Shown in pieces: positions 16,335 to 24,708 of a stretch of 64,000 bases of DNA (position 1 is its first letter; each line of letters starts with the position of its first letter). The stretch comes from JAJDFU01 sp964595955 (GTDB lineage Bacteria; Bacteroidota; Bacteroidia; Chitinophagales; Saprospiraceae): the NCBI GenBank assembly GCA_964595955.1, contig CAZQSF010000006.1, forward strand, positions 14,844 through 78,843, read 5' to 3'. Both the position numbers and the translations under genes were made by a program. Under the pieces are notes generated by a model. The model searched no databases, was not told the DNA's origin, and was given only the letters and a program-made list of their open reading frames with translations.

Positions 16335-17138
16335 TCATTCCTTGAAATACTTCAGTCGCCGCACCTCTTCTTCCGTGAGGTGGCGGTGAAACCCGCGGGG
16401 CAGGTCTTTCTTGGTGAGGCCGGCGTAGTGGGTGCGATCCAGCCGGTTGATCTCATAGCCCAGATGTTCGAACAGCCGGCGCACGATGCGGTTTCGGCCG
16501 ATGTGGATCTCCAGGGAGACCTCTTTGCCCTGCTTGTCGGGCAGCAGCACGATCTCATCCACGGGGGCCGGGCCGTCGTCCAGTTCCAGGCCGTTGCGGA
16601 TCTGCTGCAGATGTTCGGGGCGGAGCGGCTTGTCGAGCGCTACCAGGTAGACCTTGCTCACCTCGTGGCTGGGGTGCGCCAGGCGCTGGGCCAGTTCGCC
16701 GTCGTTGGTGAGCAGCAGCAGCCCGGTCGTGTTGCGGTCCAGCCGGCCGACGGGAAAGATCCGTTCGTCCACTTTGCCCCGAAGCAGGTCCAGTACGGTG
16801 CGGCGGCCTTTTTCGTCGCTCACGGTGGAAATCGTATTCTTGGGTTTGTTCAGCAGGATGTAGACCTGCTTTTCCTCCGGACGGATCACCCGGCCTTCGT
16901 AGGCGATCTCGTCGCCCTCCTGCACCACGTAGTAGGGCTCTCGCTTCACCTCGCCGTTGACGGTCACCTTGCCGGCCTTGACCAGTTCGGCCGCCTGACG
17001 GCGCGAAGCGATCCCGCAGTGCGCCACGTACTTGTTGAGCCGCATAGGACCGGGCGGCTCCGGCCGGAAGGCCGGTTTTTTCTTATTGGGTTGGGACTTG
17101 CGACGGAGTTGAAGGCGGTTTGGCTTTTTTTTCTTCAT
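16335..17138 (-). CDS. rluB: rRNA pseudouridine synthase, RsuA/RluB/RluE/RluF family
   Basis: The 267-residue enzyme converts specific uridines of ribosomal RNA to pseudouridine. A lysine/arginine-rich N-terminal extension of about 30 residues precedes an S4 RNA-binding domain (MRLNKYVAHCGIASRRQAAE, about 32-51). The catalytic domain follows with GRLDRNTTGLLLLTNDG, in which D134 is the catalytic aspartate. NRIVRRLFEHLGYEINRLDR is the family's C-terminal motif. Members differ in target (23S U2605 for RluB, others for RsuA, RluE and RluF). RluB is the usual assignment for Bacteroidota homologues with an S4 domain, so the symbol is tentative. The start is only 6 bases after the dnaB stop, so the two are cotranscribed. 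Confidence 0.85.
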   Translation of the reverse strand: MKKKKPNRLQLRRKSQPNKKKPAFRPEPPGPMRLNKYVAHCGIASRRQAAELVKAGKVTVNGEVKREPYYVVQEGDEIAYEGRVIRPEEKQVYILLNKPKNTISTVSDEKGRRTVLDLLRGKVDERIFPVGRLDRNTTGLLLLTNDGELAQRLAHPSHEVSKVYLVALDKPLRPEHLQQIRNGLELDDGPAPVDEIVLLPDKQGKEVSLEIHIGRNRIVRRLFEHLGYEINRLDRTHYAGLTKKDLPRGFHRHLTEEEVRRLKYFKE

Positions 17139-17144
17139 ACGCGA

Positions 17145-18695
17145 TTAAAAGGGAATGTCTTCATCGGGCGTGAGCGTGGAGTCGTCGTCGTTCATCCGGG
17201 AGGAACGGGTGATGACGTTCATGCCACTCAGGCTGTCTTCAAAGGTGCCCTCGGGCAAGTCGGCAAAGTCGGGTTCATCCCAGTCGGAGAAGCGGGCGTA
17301 TTCCTCTGTGAAGCGCAATTTAACGGTCCGGGTCTCGCCGTTGCGGTGCTTGGCTACGATAAGCTCGGCCACGCCCTTGTTGGAGTTGCCTTCTTCATCT
17401 TCGAGTATGTCGTAGTATTCGGGGCGATAGATAAAGGAGACGATGTCGGCATCCTGTTCGATCGAGCCGGATTCCCGCAGGTCGCTGAGTTGCGGCCGCT
17501 TGGTGCCGCCCCGGACCTCCACTGCTCGGCTGAGTTGAGAGAGGGCAATGACCGGCACGTTCAGTTCTTTGGCCATGCCCTTGAGGGCCCGGGAGATCGC
17601 ACTCACCTCCTGCTCGCGGTTGCCCCGCTGGTTTTCGCTGCCGCCGCTCATGAGCTGCAGGTAGTCGATCACGATGAGCTGGATATCGTGCTGCATCTTG
17701 AGGCGCCGGCATTTGGCGCGCAATTCAAATACATTGATGCCGGGGGTGTCGTCGATGAAAACGGGCGCTTCGCTGATCGCCTCAATGGCCTGGTGGAGCT
17801 GTTTCCACTCCTCTTCGCCCAGCTGGCCGTTGCGCATTTTGCTGCCCGAAATTTCCGCTTCCATGGAGATCAGGCGCTGGGCCAGTTGAAGCGCCGACAT
17901 TTCCAGGGAGAAGATAGCTACCGGTCGGCGAAATGTGCCGGCCGCATTGCGCGCCAGCGAGAGGGTGAAACTGGTCTTACCCATACCGGGCCGGGCCGCG
18001 ACAATGACGAGGTCGCTGGGCTGCCAGCCGGAGGTGAGGCGGTCCAGCGAGGAGAAACCGGTGGGCACTCCGGTCAGGCCGTCTTCTCGGGTGCGCAATT
18101 CCTCCAATTGCTTGAGTGCCTTGGAGGCCAGCGAACTCATCGTCTCCACGCTTCGGCTCATATTGCGCTGGGCGATGTCAAACAGCCCCTGTTCGGCCCG
18201 GTCCAGCAGGTCGAACACATCGGTCGTATCCTCGTAGGCGTCTTTGACGACCAGGGAGGACACCCGGATCAGCTCGCGCTGAATGAACTTTTGAGCCACC
18301 AGGCGGGCATGGTATTCCAGGTTGGCCGAAGAGGCCACCCGGTCGGTGAGCTGAACCAAATAGGCAGCCCCGCCCGCAGCCTCCAGTTCGCCCTCCTTCT
18401 TGAGCGCTTCGGTGACGGTGAGCAGGTCGATGGGTTGCGAACGCTCGAACAGGCGCATCATGGCCCCGTAGATAAGACCGTGGGCATCGTGATAAAAACT
18501 TTCCGGGCGGAGGATATCCAGGACTACAGCCATGGCGTCCTTTTCGAGCATGAGTGCGCCGAGAACCGCCTCTTCAAGCGCCGGAGCCTGTGGGGGCATC
18601 TTGCCAAATACGAAATCGGACAGGTCTTCCTGGCGCTGGCGAGGCCCCTTGGACAAGGAGGATTTGGGCTTGATTCCGGGTCGGTCTTTTGCCAT
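17145..18695 (-). CDS. dnaB: Replicative DNA helicase
   Basis: The 516-residue hexameric helicase unwinds DNA at the replication fork. The N-terminal domain begins about residue 38 (ALEEAVLGALMLEKDAM). The RecA-like domain starts near GVPTGFSSLDRLTSGWQPSD (209-228), with Walker A ARPGMGKT (234-241) and Walker B QLIVIDYLQLM, and closes with the DnaB motifs QLSRAVEVRGGTKRPQLSDL and RESGSIEQDADIV. No intein or insertion interrupts these sites. The C-terminal tail is acidic (DDDSTLTPDEDIPF). It is followed 6 bases later by rluB. The 478-bp region upstream contains several DnaA-box-like sites. Confidence 0.95.
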   Translation of the reverse strand: MAKDRPGIKPKSSLSKGPRQRQEDLSDFVFGKMPPQAPALEEAVLGALMLEKDAMAVVLDILRPESFYHDAHGLIYGAMMRLFERSQPIDLLTVTEALKKEGELEAAGGAAYLVQLTDRVASSANLEYHARLVAQKFIQRELIRVSSLVVKDAYEDTTDVFDLLDRAEQGLFDIAQRNMSRSVETMSSLASKALKQLEELRTREDGLTGVPTGFSSLDRLTSGWQPSDLVIVAARPGMGKTSFTLSLARNAAGTFRRPVAIFSLEMSALQLAQRLISMEAEISGSKMRNGQLGEEEWKQLHQAIEAISEAPVFIDDTPGINVFELRAKCRRLKMQHDIQLIVIDYLQLMSGGSENQRGNREQEVSAISRALKGMAKELNVPVIALSQLSRAVEVRGGTKRPQLSDLRESGSIEQDADIVSFIYRPEYYDILEDEEGNSNKGVAELIVAKHRNGETRTVKLRFTEEYARFSDWDEPDFADLPEGTFEDSLSGMNVITRSSRMNDDDSTLTPDEDIPF

Positions 18696-19173
18696 GGTCG
18701 TTCACATTACATGCTCAAGGGCTGGTCTCGTTTGCTAATTGCATGATTCTAAGGCTGTTTTATTCACACATGTGGAGAAAACAGCTCTCCATTGTGGAAA
18801 AACAGCGTATTTGTTACCGCACTGTTAAGCGTAGTATAAATTAGTATCAAGCGGTTTTCCTTTCAAGCGATCGAACGGAAAACCGCAAATCCGACAGGAG
18901 TTATCAAATCTACAGCTTTTGCACGGCAAACCCAAGGATTGTTTTTCCACAAAACCCTGTACCGGATGGGGAAAAAAAGTGGTCTTTGCCGACCGGCGCG
19001 CCGGCCGGCTGCCCGGGCTGTTTTCATTCCATCGGCATACCGGCATAAAGCATAATTTTACCTATACTTGCTTCATTTTGAGTTCGGTTGTTTCAGCTGT
19101 GCGAAACGCCCGGAAAACGAAGTCCGTTCCTTTTGCGTTAACCCCCATGTAAAGCAGACACCAAGTTTTCAAT
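18696..19173. other. 478-bp divergent intergenic region with DnaA-box-like cluster
   Basis: No gene is visible between dnaB (minus) and the ABC transporter (plus). Three sites match the DnaA-box consensus TTWTNCACA exactly: TTATTCACA (18760-18768, +), TTTTCCACA on the minus strand (18793-18801) and TTTTCCACA (18943-18951, +). A fourth, TTCTCCACA on the minus strand (18771-18779), has one mismatch. Between them lie an AT-rich stretch (about 18806-18850) and a 10-bp inverted repeat (18851-18886). A 12-bp palindrome, CCGGCGCGCCGG, lies at 18993-19004. The layout could be a replication origin or a DnaA-controlled dnaB promoter. Confidence 0.45.
18851..18886. repeat. 10-bp perfect inverted repeat upstream of dnaB
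   Basis: GCGGTTTTCC (18851-18860) is perfectly complementary to GGAAAACCGC (18877-18886). Inside, after one mismatch, TTC (18862-18864) pairs with GAA (18873-18875). There is no T-run on either strand next to it, so an operator or a structured DNA/RNA element is more likely than a terminator. Confidence 0.5.
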
Positions 19174-20094
19174 ATGGCAATTTTGCGACTGGAAGAGGTG
19201 ATGAAGACGTACGGAAAGCAGGTGGCTGTCAACAGCGTGAGTTTTGCCGTGCCGGAGGGTGCCATTTTCGGCCTGCTGGGGCCCAACGGCGCCGGTAAGA
19301 CCTCTTTGATTCGCATTATCACCACCATCACCAAGGCCGATTCCGGTCAGGTGTACTTCGATGGAGAGCGGCTCGGCATCCGGCATCCGGCCCGCATCGG
19401 GTACATGCCCGAAGAGCGCGGTCTGTACAAGAAAATGCACGTCGGAGAGCACCTCAAATACCTGGCCCGCCTCAAGGGGCTTTCGCGCCAGCAGGCCGAC
19501 GAACAGATCAATTATTGGTTCGAGAAGTTCGGCATCCTGGATTGGTATGAGAAAAAAGTGGAAGAGCTCTCCAAAGGGATGCAGCAAAAGATCCAGTTCA
19601 TCTCCACCGTCATTCACAATCCCCGCCTGTTGATCCTGGACGAACCCTTCTCCGGCCTGGACCCCATCAATACCAATCTCATCAAGCAGGAGATCCGGCA
19701 GCTCAACGAACGAGGGACCAGCATCATCTTTTCCACGCATCGCATGGAGCAGGTGGAAGAGATGTGCGAAGATATCGTACTCATCAACAAGGGGGAGAAC
19801 GTGCTGCAGGGCCGGGTGCGAGCCCTGAAGGAGCAGTTCAAGGAAAACCGCTTTCGGGTAGAATACGAGGGGGAGCTGCCCGAGGGCCTGCTGGACATTG
19901 CTCAGTTGGAGGAGCAGCACAACGGGCAGGTGGTCTTTCGGCTCCAGGCCGATCATTCGCCCAACGAACTGCTTCGCCACCTCCTGGACAAAGGGCTCGT
20001 GATCCACGGGTTCAACGAGCTGTTGCCCACCCTCAACGAAATATTCATCAAACAAGTGAACGAGTCCTCGGCAGCGAAACTGCCGGAGGCCTAA
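19174..20094 (+). CDS. ABC exporter ATP-binding protein (NatA-like)
   Basis: The 306-residue ATPase has Walker A GPNGAGKT (36-43), the signature LSKGM (133-137) and Walker B LLILDEPF (153-160), followed by SGLDP and the switch histidine in IIFSTHRMEQ. After the core ATPase of about 220 residues comes an 80-residue C-terminal extension, as in ABC-2 exporters of the NatA/DrrA type. It powers the permease encoded 9 bases downstream. The transported compound cannot be inferred. Confidence 0.9.
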   Translation: MAILRLEEVMKTYGKQVAVNSVSFAVPEGAIFGLLGPNGAGKTSLIRIITTITKADSGQVYFDGERLGIRHPARIGYMPEERGLYKKMHVGEHLKYLARLKGLSRQQADEQINYWFEKFGILDWYEKKVEELSKGMQQKIQFISTVIHNPRLLILDEPFSGLDPINTNLIKQEIRQLNERGTSIIFSTHRMEQVEEMCEDIVLINKGENVLQGRVRALKEQFKENRFRVEYEGELPEGLLDIAQLEEQHNGQVVFRLQADHSPNELLRHLLDKGLVIHGFNELLPTLNEIFIKQVNESSAAKLPEA

Positions 20095-20103
20095 GCAACG
20101 GCT

Positions 20104-21426
20104 ATGGAGAAACTCTGGCTCATCATCAAACGCGAATACATCACTCGGGTGCGGCGGCGGTCCTTCATTCTGGCGACGCTGCTCACGCCCCTGGGGCTCG
20201 CCGTGTTTTTAGTGGTGGCCAGCCTGATCTTCCAATACCAGAGCGACGACGTGCAGCGCATTGCCGTCATCGATCAGGGCGACGTCCTCAACCGGGCCAT
20301 ACCCGATGAGGAAAACCTGATCTTCCAGTTCGTCGATACCGACCTGGAAAGCCTGAAAGCGGTCTTTGACACCACTCGCTACGACGGCATCCTGGAGATT
20401 CCACCCATCGACAACCTGCTCTCTACCCGGCATACGGTGTTCTACTACTCGGACCGGGTACCCAGCCTGGAGGTGGAGAGCCTCATTCGCTCCCGCCTGG
20501 CCGAACGCATACGCGACTACAAGATCGATGCGCTGGCCCTGGAGCGCAGAGAACTGGATGCGCTCAATCCGAAAGTGGACCTGCAACCGCGCACCATTTC
20601 CGAGGCCGACGCGAGCATCAGCACCCTCAGTAGTGCGATCGGAGCCGGCATCGGCTTTCTGATGGGCATGATCATGTATATGACGGTATTCATCTACGGC
20701 ACGATGGTGCTGCGCTCGGTCATGGAGGAAAAAACCAGCCGGATCGTAGAAGTAATGATCTCTTCGGTTCGGCCTTTTCAACTCATGCTGGGCAAGATTA
20801 TCGGCGTGGGAGCTGTGGGCCTGACACAGGTGGCCATCTGGGCGGTGCTTATTCCCCTGGTCGTCACCATCGTGACCCTGCTCTTTGGGTTCGATTCGGC
20901 ATCGCTGCAAAGCCAGACCCCGCAGGCAGCGGCCGCCGGCCTGGATCCCGACGATACCCAGGCAAAGATCGCTCTGGCGATCAGCGAGTTCAGGAACCAG
21001 AACTGGGGCGTCATGCTGCTGTTGTTCGTGCTTTACTTTCTGGGGGGGTATTTCCTGTATTCGTCCCTTTTTGCGGCGGTGGGCTCGGCTATGAGCGACG
21101 ACCTGGGCGAAGGTCAGGCGCTGACCATTCCCATTTCCATCCCCGTCATCCTCGCATTCTACATCATGGTGATGGCCATTCAGTCGCCCGATTCTTCCCT
21201 GGCCGTATGGTCGTCCATCTTCCCGCTTTTTTCGCCTATTGTGATGCCCGCGCGCCTGGCATTCGAGCCTCCCGTCTGGCAGGTGCTGCTTTCGGTGGTG
21301 ATCCTGTTTCTGGCCGCTGTATTTTTCATCTGGCTGTCCGGGCGCATCTACCGGGTCGGCATTCTCATGTACGGCAAAAAGGTGACTCTGCGCGAGCTGG
21401 CCCGCTGGATGTTCATTAAAGAGTAG
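20104..21426 (+). CDS. ABC-2 type exporter permease (NatB-like)
   Basis: The 440-residue membrane protein has one N-terminal helix (RRSFILATLLTPLGLAVFLVV, about 16-36). A large extracytoplasmic domain of about 140 residues follows, and then five or six helices from about residue 180, starting at SAIGAGIGFLMGMIMYMTVF. The ABC-2 family motif VMEEKTSRIVEVMISSVRP lies at the coupling region. This architecture matches the NatB/ABC2_membrane_3 group. It forms an exporter with the ATPase upstream. The gene ends 7 bases before the end of the convergent histidine kinase gene. Confidence 0.88.
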   Translation: MEKLWLIIKREYITRVRRRSFILATLLTPLGLAVFLVVASLIFQYQSDDVQRIAVIDQGDVLNRAIPDEENLIFQFVDTDLESLKAVFDTTRYDGILEIPPIDNLLSTRHTVFYYSDRVPSLEVESLIRSRLAERIRDYKIDALALERRELDALNPKVDLQPRTISEADASISTLSSAIGAGIGFLMGMIMYMTVFIYGTMVLRSVMEEKTSRIVEVMISSVRPFQLMLGKIIGVGAVGLTQVAIWAVLIPLVVTIVTLLFGFDSASLQSQTPQAAAAGLDPDDTQAKIALAISEFRNQNWGVMLLLFVLYFLGGYFLYSSLFAAVGSAMSDDLGEGQALTIPISIPVILAFYIMVMAIQSPDSSLAVWSSIFPLFSPIVMPARLAFEPPVWQVLLSVVILFLAAVFFIWLSGRIYRVGILMYGKKVTLRELARWMFIKE

Positions 21427-21433
21427 CCGCCGC

Positions 21434-22633
21434 CTAGCTTCTCATCGCCTGGGGCTTCGGTTGGGCGTCGGGCATTGCGGGGGCCTTGGGCAGTTTGATG
21501 CAGAAGGTGGTGCCCTTGCCCTCCTCCGAGGATTTCACGAAGATCTTGCCGTGGTGGTATTCCTCAATAATGCGTTTGGCCAGGGAGAGGCCGAGGCCCC
21601 AGCCGCGTTTTTTCGTGGTGAAACCAGGTTTGAACACCGTCTGGAACTTACCGGCCGGGATTCCCTTTCCGGTATCCGACAGGTCGAGGCAGGTGAAGTG
21701 GTTCTCGTCGTAAATGCGAGCCCGGATGGTGCCCTCGCTGCCCATGGCGTCCAGGGCATTGCGCAGCAGGTTTTCGATCACCCAGGCAAACAGCGGGGCA
21801 TTCATCAGGGCCGGAGCTGCCTGCTCGTCCGGGTCGGGGAAGTCGAAGACGACCTTTCGGGGCGCCTGGCGCTGCATGTAGGCGCGCGCTTTGTCGAGTT
21901 CCCGGCTCACGGATACCGTCTCCAGGGCAGGGAGGGAGCCGATCTTGCTAAAGCGCTCGGCGATCAGTTCCAACCGCTTGACGTCATTGCCCAATTCGTT
22001 GAGAACCTCCTGGACCTCAACATCTTCCGCCCGGCTCTCGCGCAAGTGGTCGATCCAGGCCACGATGGCGGAAATGGGAGTGCCCAGCTGGTGAGCCGTT
22101 TCTTTGGCCATGCCTACCCAAACCCGGTTTTGCTCGGCACGGCGGGCCGATGAAAAGCCCAGGTAGCCGAGGAAAACGAAGCCGGCGATCAGCAAAAGCT
22201 GGATAAAAGGAAAGAAGCGAAGCTGCCGCAAAAGAGTGGATTCCTTGTAGTACACCTGATAGGCAAAACCCTGAATGGGCTGGAAGCCGCCGGACTGCAG
22301 CTTTTCCACCTCTTCGAGGAGAAAGGTTTCGGAGGTGTCCAATCCGTTGGGGAAATTGGCTGCAAAGTCGATGCCGCCCCGGTCGTTGACCAGAATGACC
22401 GGAATGGTCTTGTTGGACTCCAGCACCTGCAGATGCAAGGTGAGATCAGTGAGGTTTTTCGTGGTGTCGTTGAGCTGCTCCTGGGCCAGCACCCAGCTTT
22501 CCACTTTGCGCCGCTCCTCTTGCCCCAGCTTTTGGGCCAGGTAGTTGGTGTAAAAAAGGGAAATGGCGATGATGAGGGCACCGCCGATGCCCAGGTAGAT
22601 CTTCCAGCGGTCCTTTTTGGAGTAAATGTCCAT
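21434..22633 (-). CDS. Orphan membrane sensor histidine kinase
   Basis: The 399-residue kinase has two membrane helices (about 11-29 and 140-160) flanking a periplasmic sensor of about 110 residues. The H-box is KETAHQLGTPISAIVAW, with H181 as the phosphorylated histidine. ATP-binding motifs follow: VIENLLRNALDAMGSEG (N), LDLSDTGKGIPAGKF (G1), and RGWGLGLSLAKRIIEEY (G2). No response regulator is adjacent, so its partner is elsewhere. I start at MDIYSKKDRW: this places the first helix normally and lies 26 bases after a perfect TACCTTTG element. The longer upstream reading frame has no such support. Confidence 0.85.
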   Translation of the reverse strand: MDIYSKKDRWKIYLGIGGALIIAISLFYTNYLAQKLGQEERRKVESWVLAQEQLNDTTKNLTDLTLHLQVLESNKTIPVILVNDRGGIDFAANFPNGLDTSETFLLEEVEKLQSGGFQPIQGFAYQVYYKESTLLRQLRFFPFIQLLLIAGFVFLGYLGFSSARRAEQNRVWVGMAKETAHQLGTPISAIVAWIDHLRESRAEDVEVQEVLNELGNDVKRLELIAERFSKIGSLPALETVSVSRELDKARAYMQRQAPRKVVFDFPDPDEQAAPALMNAPLFAWVIENLLRNALDAMGSEGTIRARIYDENHFTCLDLSDTGKGIPAGKFQTVFKPGFTTKKRGWGLGLSLAKRIIEEYHHGKIFVKSSEEGKGTTFCIKLPKAPAMPDAQPKPQAMRS

Positions 22634-22659
22634 ACGAAACTTGCCCGGTGGGTTGAAAT

Positions 22660-22667
22660 CAAAGGTA
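22660..22667 (-). promoter_or_regulatory. -7 promoter element (TACCTTTG) of the histidine kinase gene
   Basis: The minus strand reads TACCTTTG, a perfect TAnnTTTG match 26 bases before the chosen ATG at 22633. Confidence 0.5.
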
Positions 22668-22750
22668 TAGAAAAAACGGCCCGTGCCGGGGCTGTATTTC
22701 CCGTGCCCGGTCTGGGCAGGATCTTCCAAACGCTTTTCGGGCGGATTGGC

Positions 22751-22758
22751 TACATTTG
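22751..22758 (+). promoter_or_regulatory. -7 promoter element (TACATTTG) of the SnoaL-like gene
   Basis: TACATTTG matches TAnnTTTG exactly and ends 15 bases before the ATG at 22774. It overlaps the alternative TTG start at 22756, arguing against that start. Confidence 0.5.
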
Positions 22759-22773
22759 ATCAAACTCCTCATT

Positions 22774-23655
22774 ATGGTGAATCCATATCCCATTGCCCTC
22801 TTACTTGGCATGTTGCTGGCCGGACCGGCCGCACTATTTGGTCAATCGCTCAGCGGCGAGCAGCGGGCCGTTTTTCAGGTCGTCACCGAATTGTTCGACG
22901 CGATGCGGGCCGGCGATTCAGACCGGGCCGCCGCAGTGTTTCATCCACAGGCCCGATTGTTTTCAGCTCCTTCGGAGAAACTGGGCCAAACCCGTGCGGC
23001 GCCCGCATCCGAATGGGTAGAAGCCATAGGCCGCCCGCGTTCGGAGGTGTGGAACGAAAAACTCTGGACCCAGGAAGTGCGTATCGATGGCCACCTGGCC
23101 ACCGTCTGGACGGAATACTCCTTCTTCCTCGACGATCAACTCAAGCACTGCGGGGTCAATACCTTTCAGCTGGTTCGCGACGGAGGGCCCTGGAAGATCG
23201 TTTCCGTAACCGATACCCGCCGGGAGACCGGCTGCTTGCGCTCGAAGGCCGACCAGGAGGCACAACTCGACCAGTTGCTGAACGACTGGCATCGAGCGGC
23301 CGCTCTGGCCGATGAGGATACCTTTTTCGGCCTGATGGAGCCCGAAAGCGTGTACCTGGGAACCGATGTTCGGGAAAACTGGCGGCGGGACGATCTGCGC
23401 AAGTGGTCGGCCGAATATTTCGAGGGGTCGTCTGCCTGGGAGTTCTCGCCCAATCACCGCCACTGGTTCTTCTCAGCCGATGGCCAGACGGCCTGGTTTG
23501 ATGAGGTGCTCGATACCTGGATGGGCCCCTGCCGGGGATCGGGGGTGATGCAGAAGCAGGCAGACGGCAGCTGGAAACTCATGCATTACAACCTGGCCGT
23601 GCTGGTGCCCAATGAGAAAATGGACGAGTACAAGAAACTGATCGGAAAAGGATAG
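22774..23655 (+). CDS. Secreted protein with two SnoaL/NTF2-like domains
   Basis: The 293-residue protein has a signal peptide (MVNPYPIALLLGMLLAGP, ending near ALFGQS). Two related domains of about 130 residues follow. The first runs from RAVFQVVTELFDAMRAGDSD to WKIVSVTDTR; the second from LLNDWHRAAALADEDTFF to SWKLMHYNLAVLVP. Both have the cone-shaped-barrel pattern of SnoaL/DUF4440 proteins (helical start with AMRAGD or ALADED, then a final strand W-K-I/L). Such domains bind small hydrophobic ligands or act as isomerases or dehydratases. No catalytic assignment is possible here. A periplasmic location is likely. Confidence 0.72.
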   Translation: MVNPYPIALLLGMLLAGPAALFGQSLSGEQRAVFQVVTELFDAMRAGDSDRAAAVFHPQARLFSAPSEKLGQTRAAPASEWVEAIGRPRSEVWNEKLWTQEVRIDGHLATVWTEYSFFLDDQLKHCGVNTFQLVRDGGPWKIVSVTDTRRETGCLRSKADQEAQLDQLLNDWHRAAALADEDTFFGLMEPESVYLGTDVRENWRRDDLRKWSAEYFEGSSAWEFSPNHRHWFFSADGQTAWFDEVLDTWMGPCRGSGVMQKQADGSWKLMHYNLAVLVPNEKMDEYKKLIGKG

Positions 23656-23679
23656 AGAGGCCTTGCAGGCCGTTCAAGG

Positions 23680-24036
23680 TTACGGGCCCCGATATACCAC
23701 CGCACTGGTGGGGGTTTCGAAGAGTTCGATGCGGTCCAGCAACGGCAGTTGAGGCTTGAGTTGATCCCAGATGTACATGGCAATGTGCTCCGCCGTGGGG
23801 TTCTCCAGCCCGGGAATATCGTTGAGAATGTAATGGTCCAAGCGCTTTTCCAGGGGCTTCCAGGCCGATTTGATGTCTCCGAAATCCATGACCCAACCCA
23901 GCCTGGAGTCCAGCGCCCCTTTTACCCAGATGCGCACCCGATAGGTGTGGCCGTGCATGCGCTTACACTTGTGATCGTCCGGCACATGGGGGAGATAATG
24001 AGCGGAGTCGAAGGTGAATTCTTTGAAGATTTCCAT
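23680..24036 (-). CDS. queD: 6-carboxy-5,6,7,8-tetrahydropterin synthase
   Basis: The 118-residue enzyme makes 6-carboxytetrahydropterin from dihydroneopterin triphosphate in queuosine/7-deazaguanine biosynthesis. It shows the zinc ligands H13 (TFDSAH), H28 and H30 (RMHGHTY) and the catalytic C24 (DDHKCKRMHGH). ENPTAEHIAMYIWDQL is the family's C-terminal motif. The ATG giving MEIFKEFTFDSAH fits the family length. It sits 21 bases after a perfect TATATTTG element, so the longer upstream frame is rejected. The other queuosine genes (queC, queE, queF) are not in this window. Confidence 0.92.
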   Translation of the reverse strand: MEIFKEFTFDSAHYLPHVPDDHKCKRMHGHTYRVRIWVKGALDSRLGWVMDFGDIKSAWKPLEKRLDHYILNDIPGLENPTAEHIAMYIWDQLKPQLPLLDRIELFETPTSAVVYRGP

Positions 24037-24057
24037 ACCAGGCACTTCTGCTGATCG

Positions 24058-24065
24058 CAAATATA
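24058..24065 (-). promoter_or_regulatory. -7 promoter element (TATATTTG) of queD
   Basis: The minus strand reads TATATTTG, a perfect TAnnTTTG match 21 bases before the queD ATG. Confidence 0.55.
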
Positions 24066-24222
24066 CCGGAAGGCCGCTGAAAAGCATACGGCTCCATGAT
24101 CTCCTTGTCCAAAGGGGTCATATTTTGCGGCCCCGCATAGCTCGGAGGCATCGTACATTTTCCGGTTTTTGGACTAAAATCATTTGTTGGAGCATTCGGC
24201 TTTTGTATACTTTGGAAAAAAA

Positions 24223-24654
24223 ATGAACGAACTCAAAGTCAACCACCTGGCCATCCTGACCTGTGTCGTAGTTATTCAGGTCGTTCTCTTTTTGTGGTAC
24301 TCCCTTTTCAGCAGTTTCTGGGGCGAGGGCGCCATGATGGGCGGAGGATTCGGCCAAAACCTGTATCGCCTGGGCCCGATTGTGATCAGCGTGCTTACCA
24401 GCATCATCGGAATGTACTCGCTGTCTTGGGTGTTTCGGCGCATGGCCATCGACGATTGGTTGTCCGGCATGACGGCCGGCCTCATCATCGGCATTGCGTT
24501 CAATGTGTTCAGCATCTTCACCATTTACTCGTTTTCCACCGAACCCGTAGCCCTGTCCTTCATCGACGGAGGGGCCAATATTCTCATTTTCACGATCACG
24601 GGCCTTATTCTCGGTGCCTGGACTCAGCCCGACGACCCGCGGACCATGCCGTAA
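24223..24654 (+). CDS. Small four-helix membrane protein, DUF1761-like
   Basis: The 143-residue protein has four predicted membrane helices: LAILTCVVVIQVVLFLWYSL, IVISVLTSIIGMYSLSWVF, GMTAGLIIGIAFNVFSIFTI and ILIFTITGLILGAW. The first helix ending in LWYS followed by a short loop, together with the overall length, resembles DUF1761 membrane proteins of unknown function. I start at the ATG giving MNELKVNHLAIL. The next gene, 54 bases downstream on the same strand, also encodes a small membrane protein. Confidence 0.65.
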   Translation: MNELKVNHLAILTCVVVIQVVLFLWYSLFSSFWGEGAMMGGGFGQNLYRLGPIVISVLTSIIGMYSLSWVFRRMAIDDWLSGMTAGLIIGIAFNVFSIFTIYSFSTEPVALSFIDGGANILIFTITGLILGAWTQPDDPRTMP

Positions 24655-24708
24655 GCTCCGGCATCGAATTGCTTTCGGGAGACCCAATGACCTTTCAACG
24701 TTTAGCTT

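Noticed and set aside
16380..18746. Open frame of 788 codons on the plus strand opposite rluB and dnaB
   Set aside because: Both genes on the other strand have full, conserved motifs; the plus-strand frame has none.
18825..19046. Small minus-strand frame in the dnaB upstream region
   Set aside because: Low-complexity basic translation crossing a palindrome and DnaA-like sites; no sign of coding.
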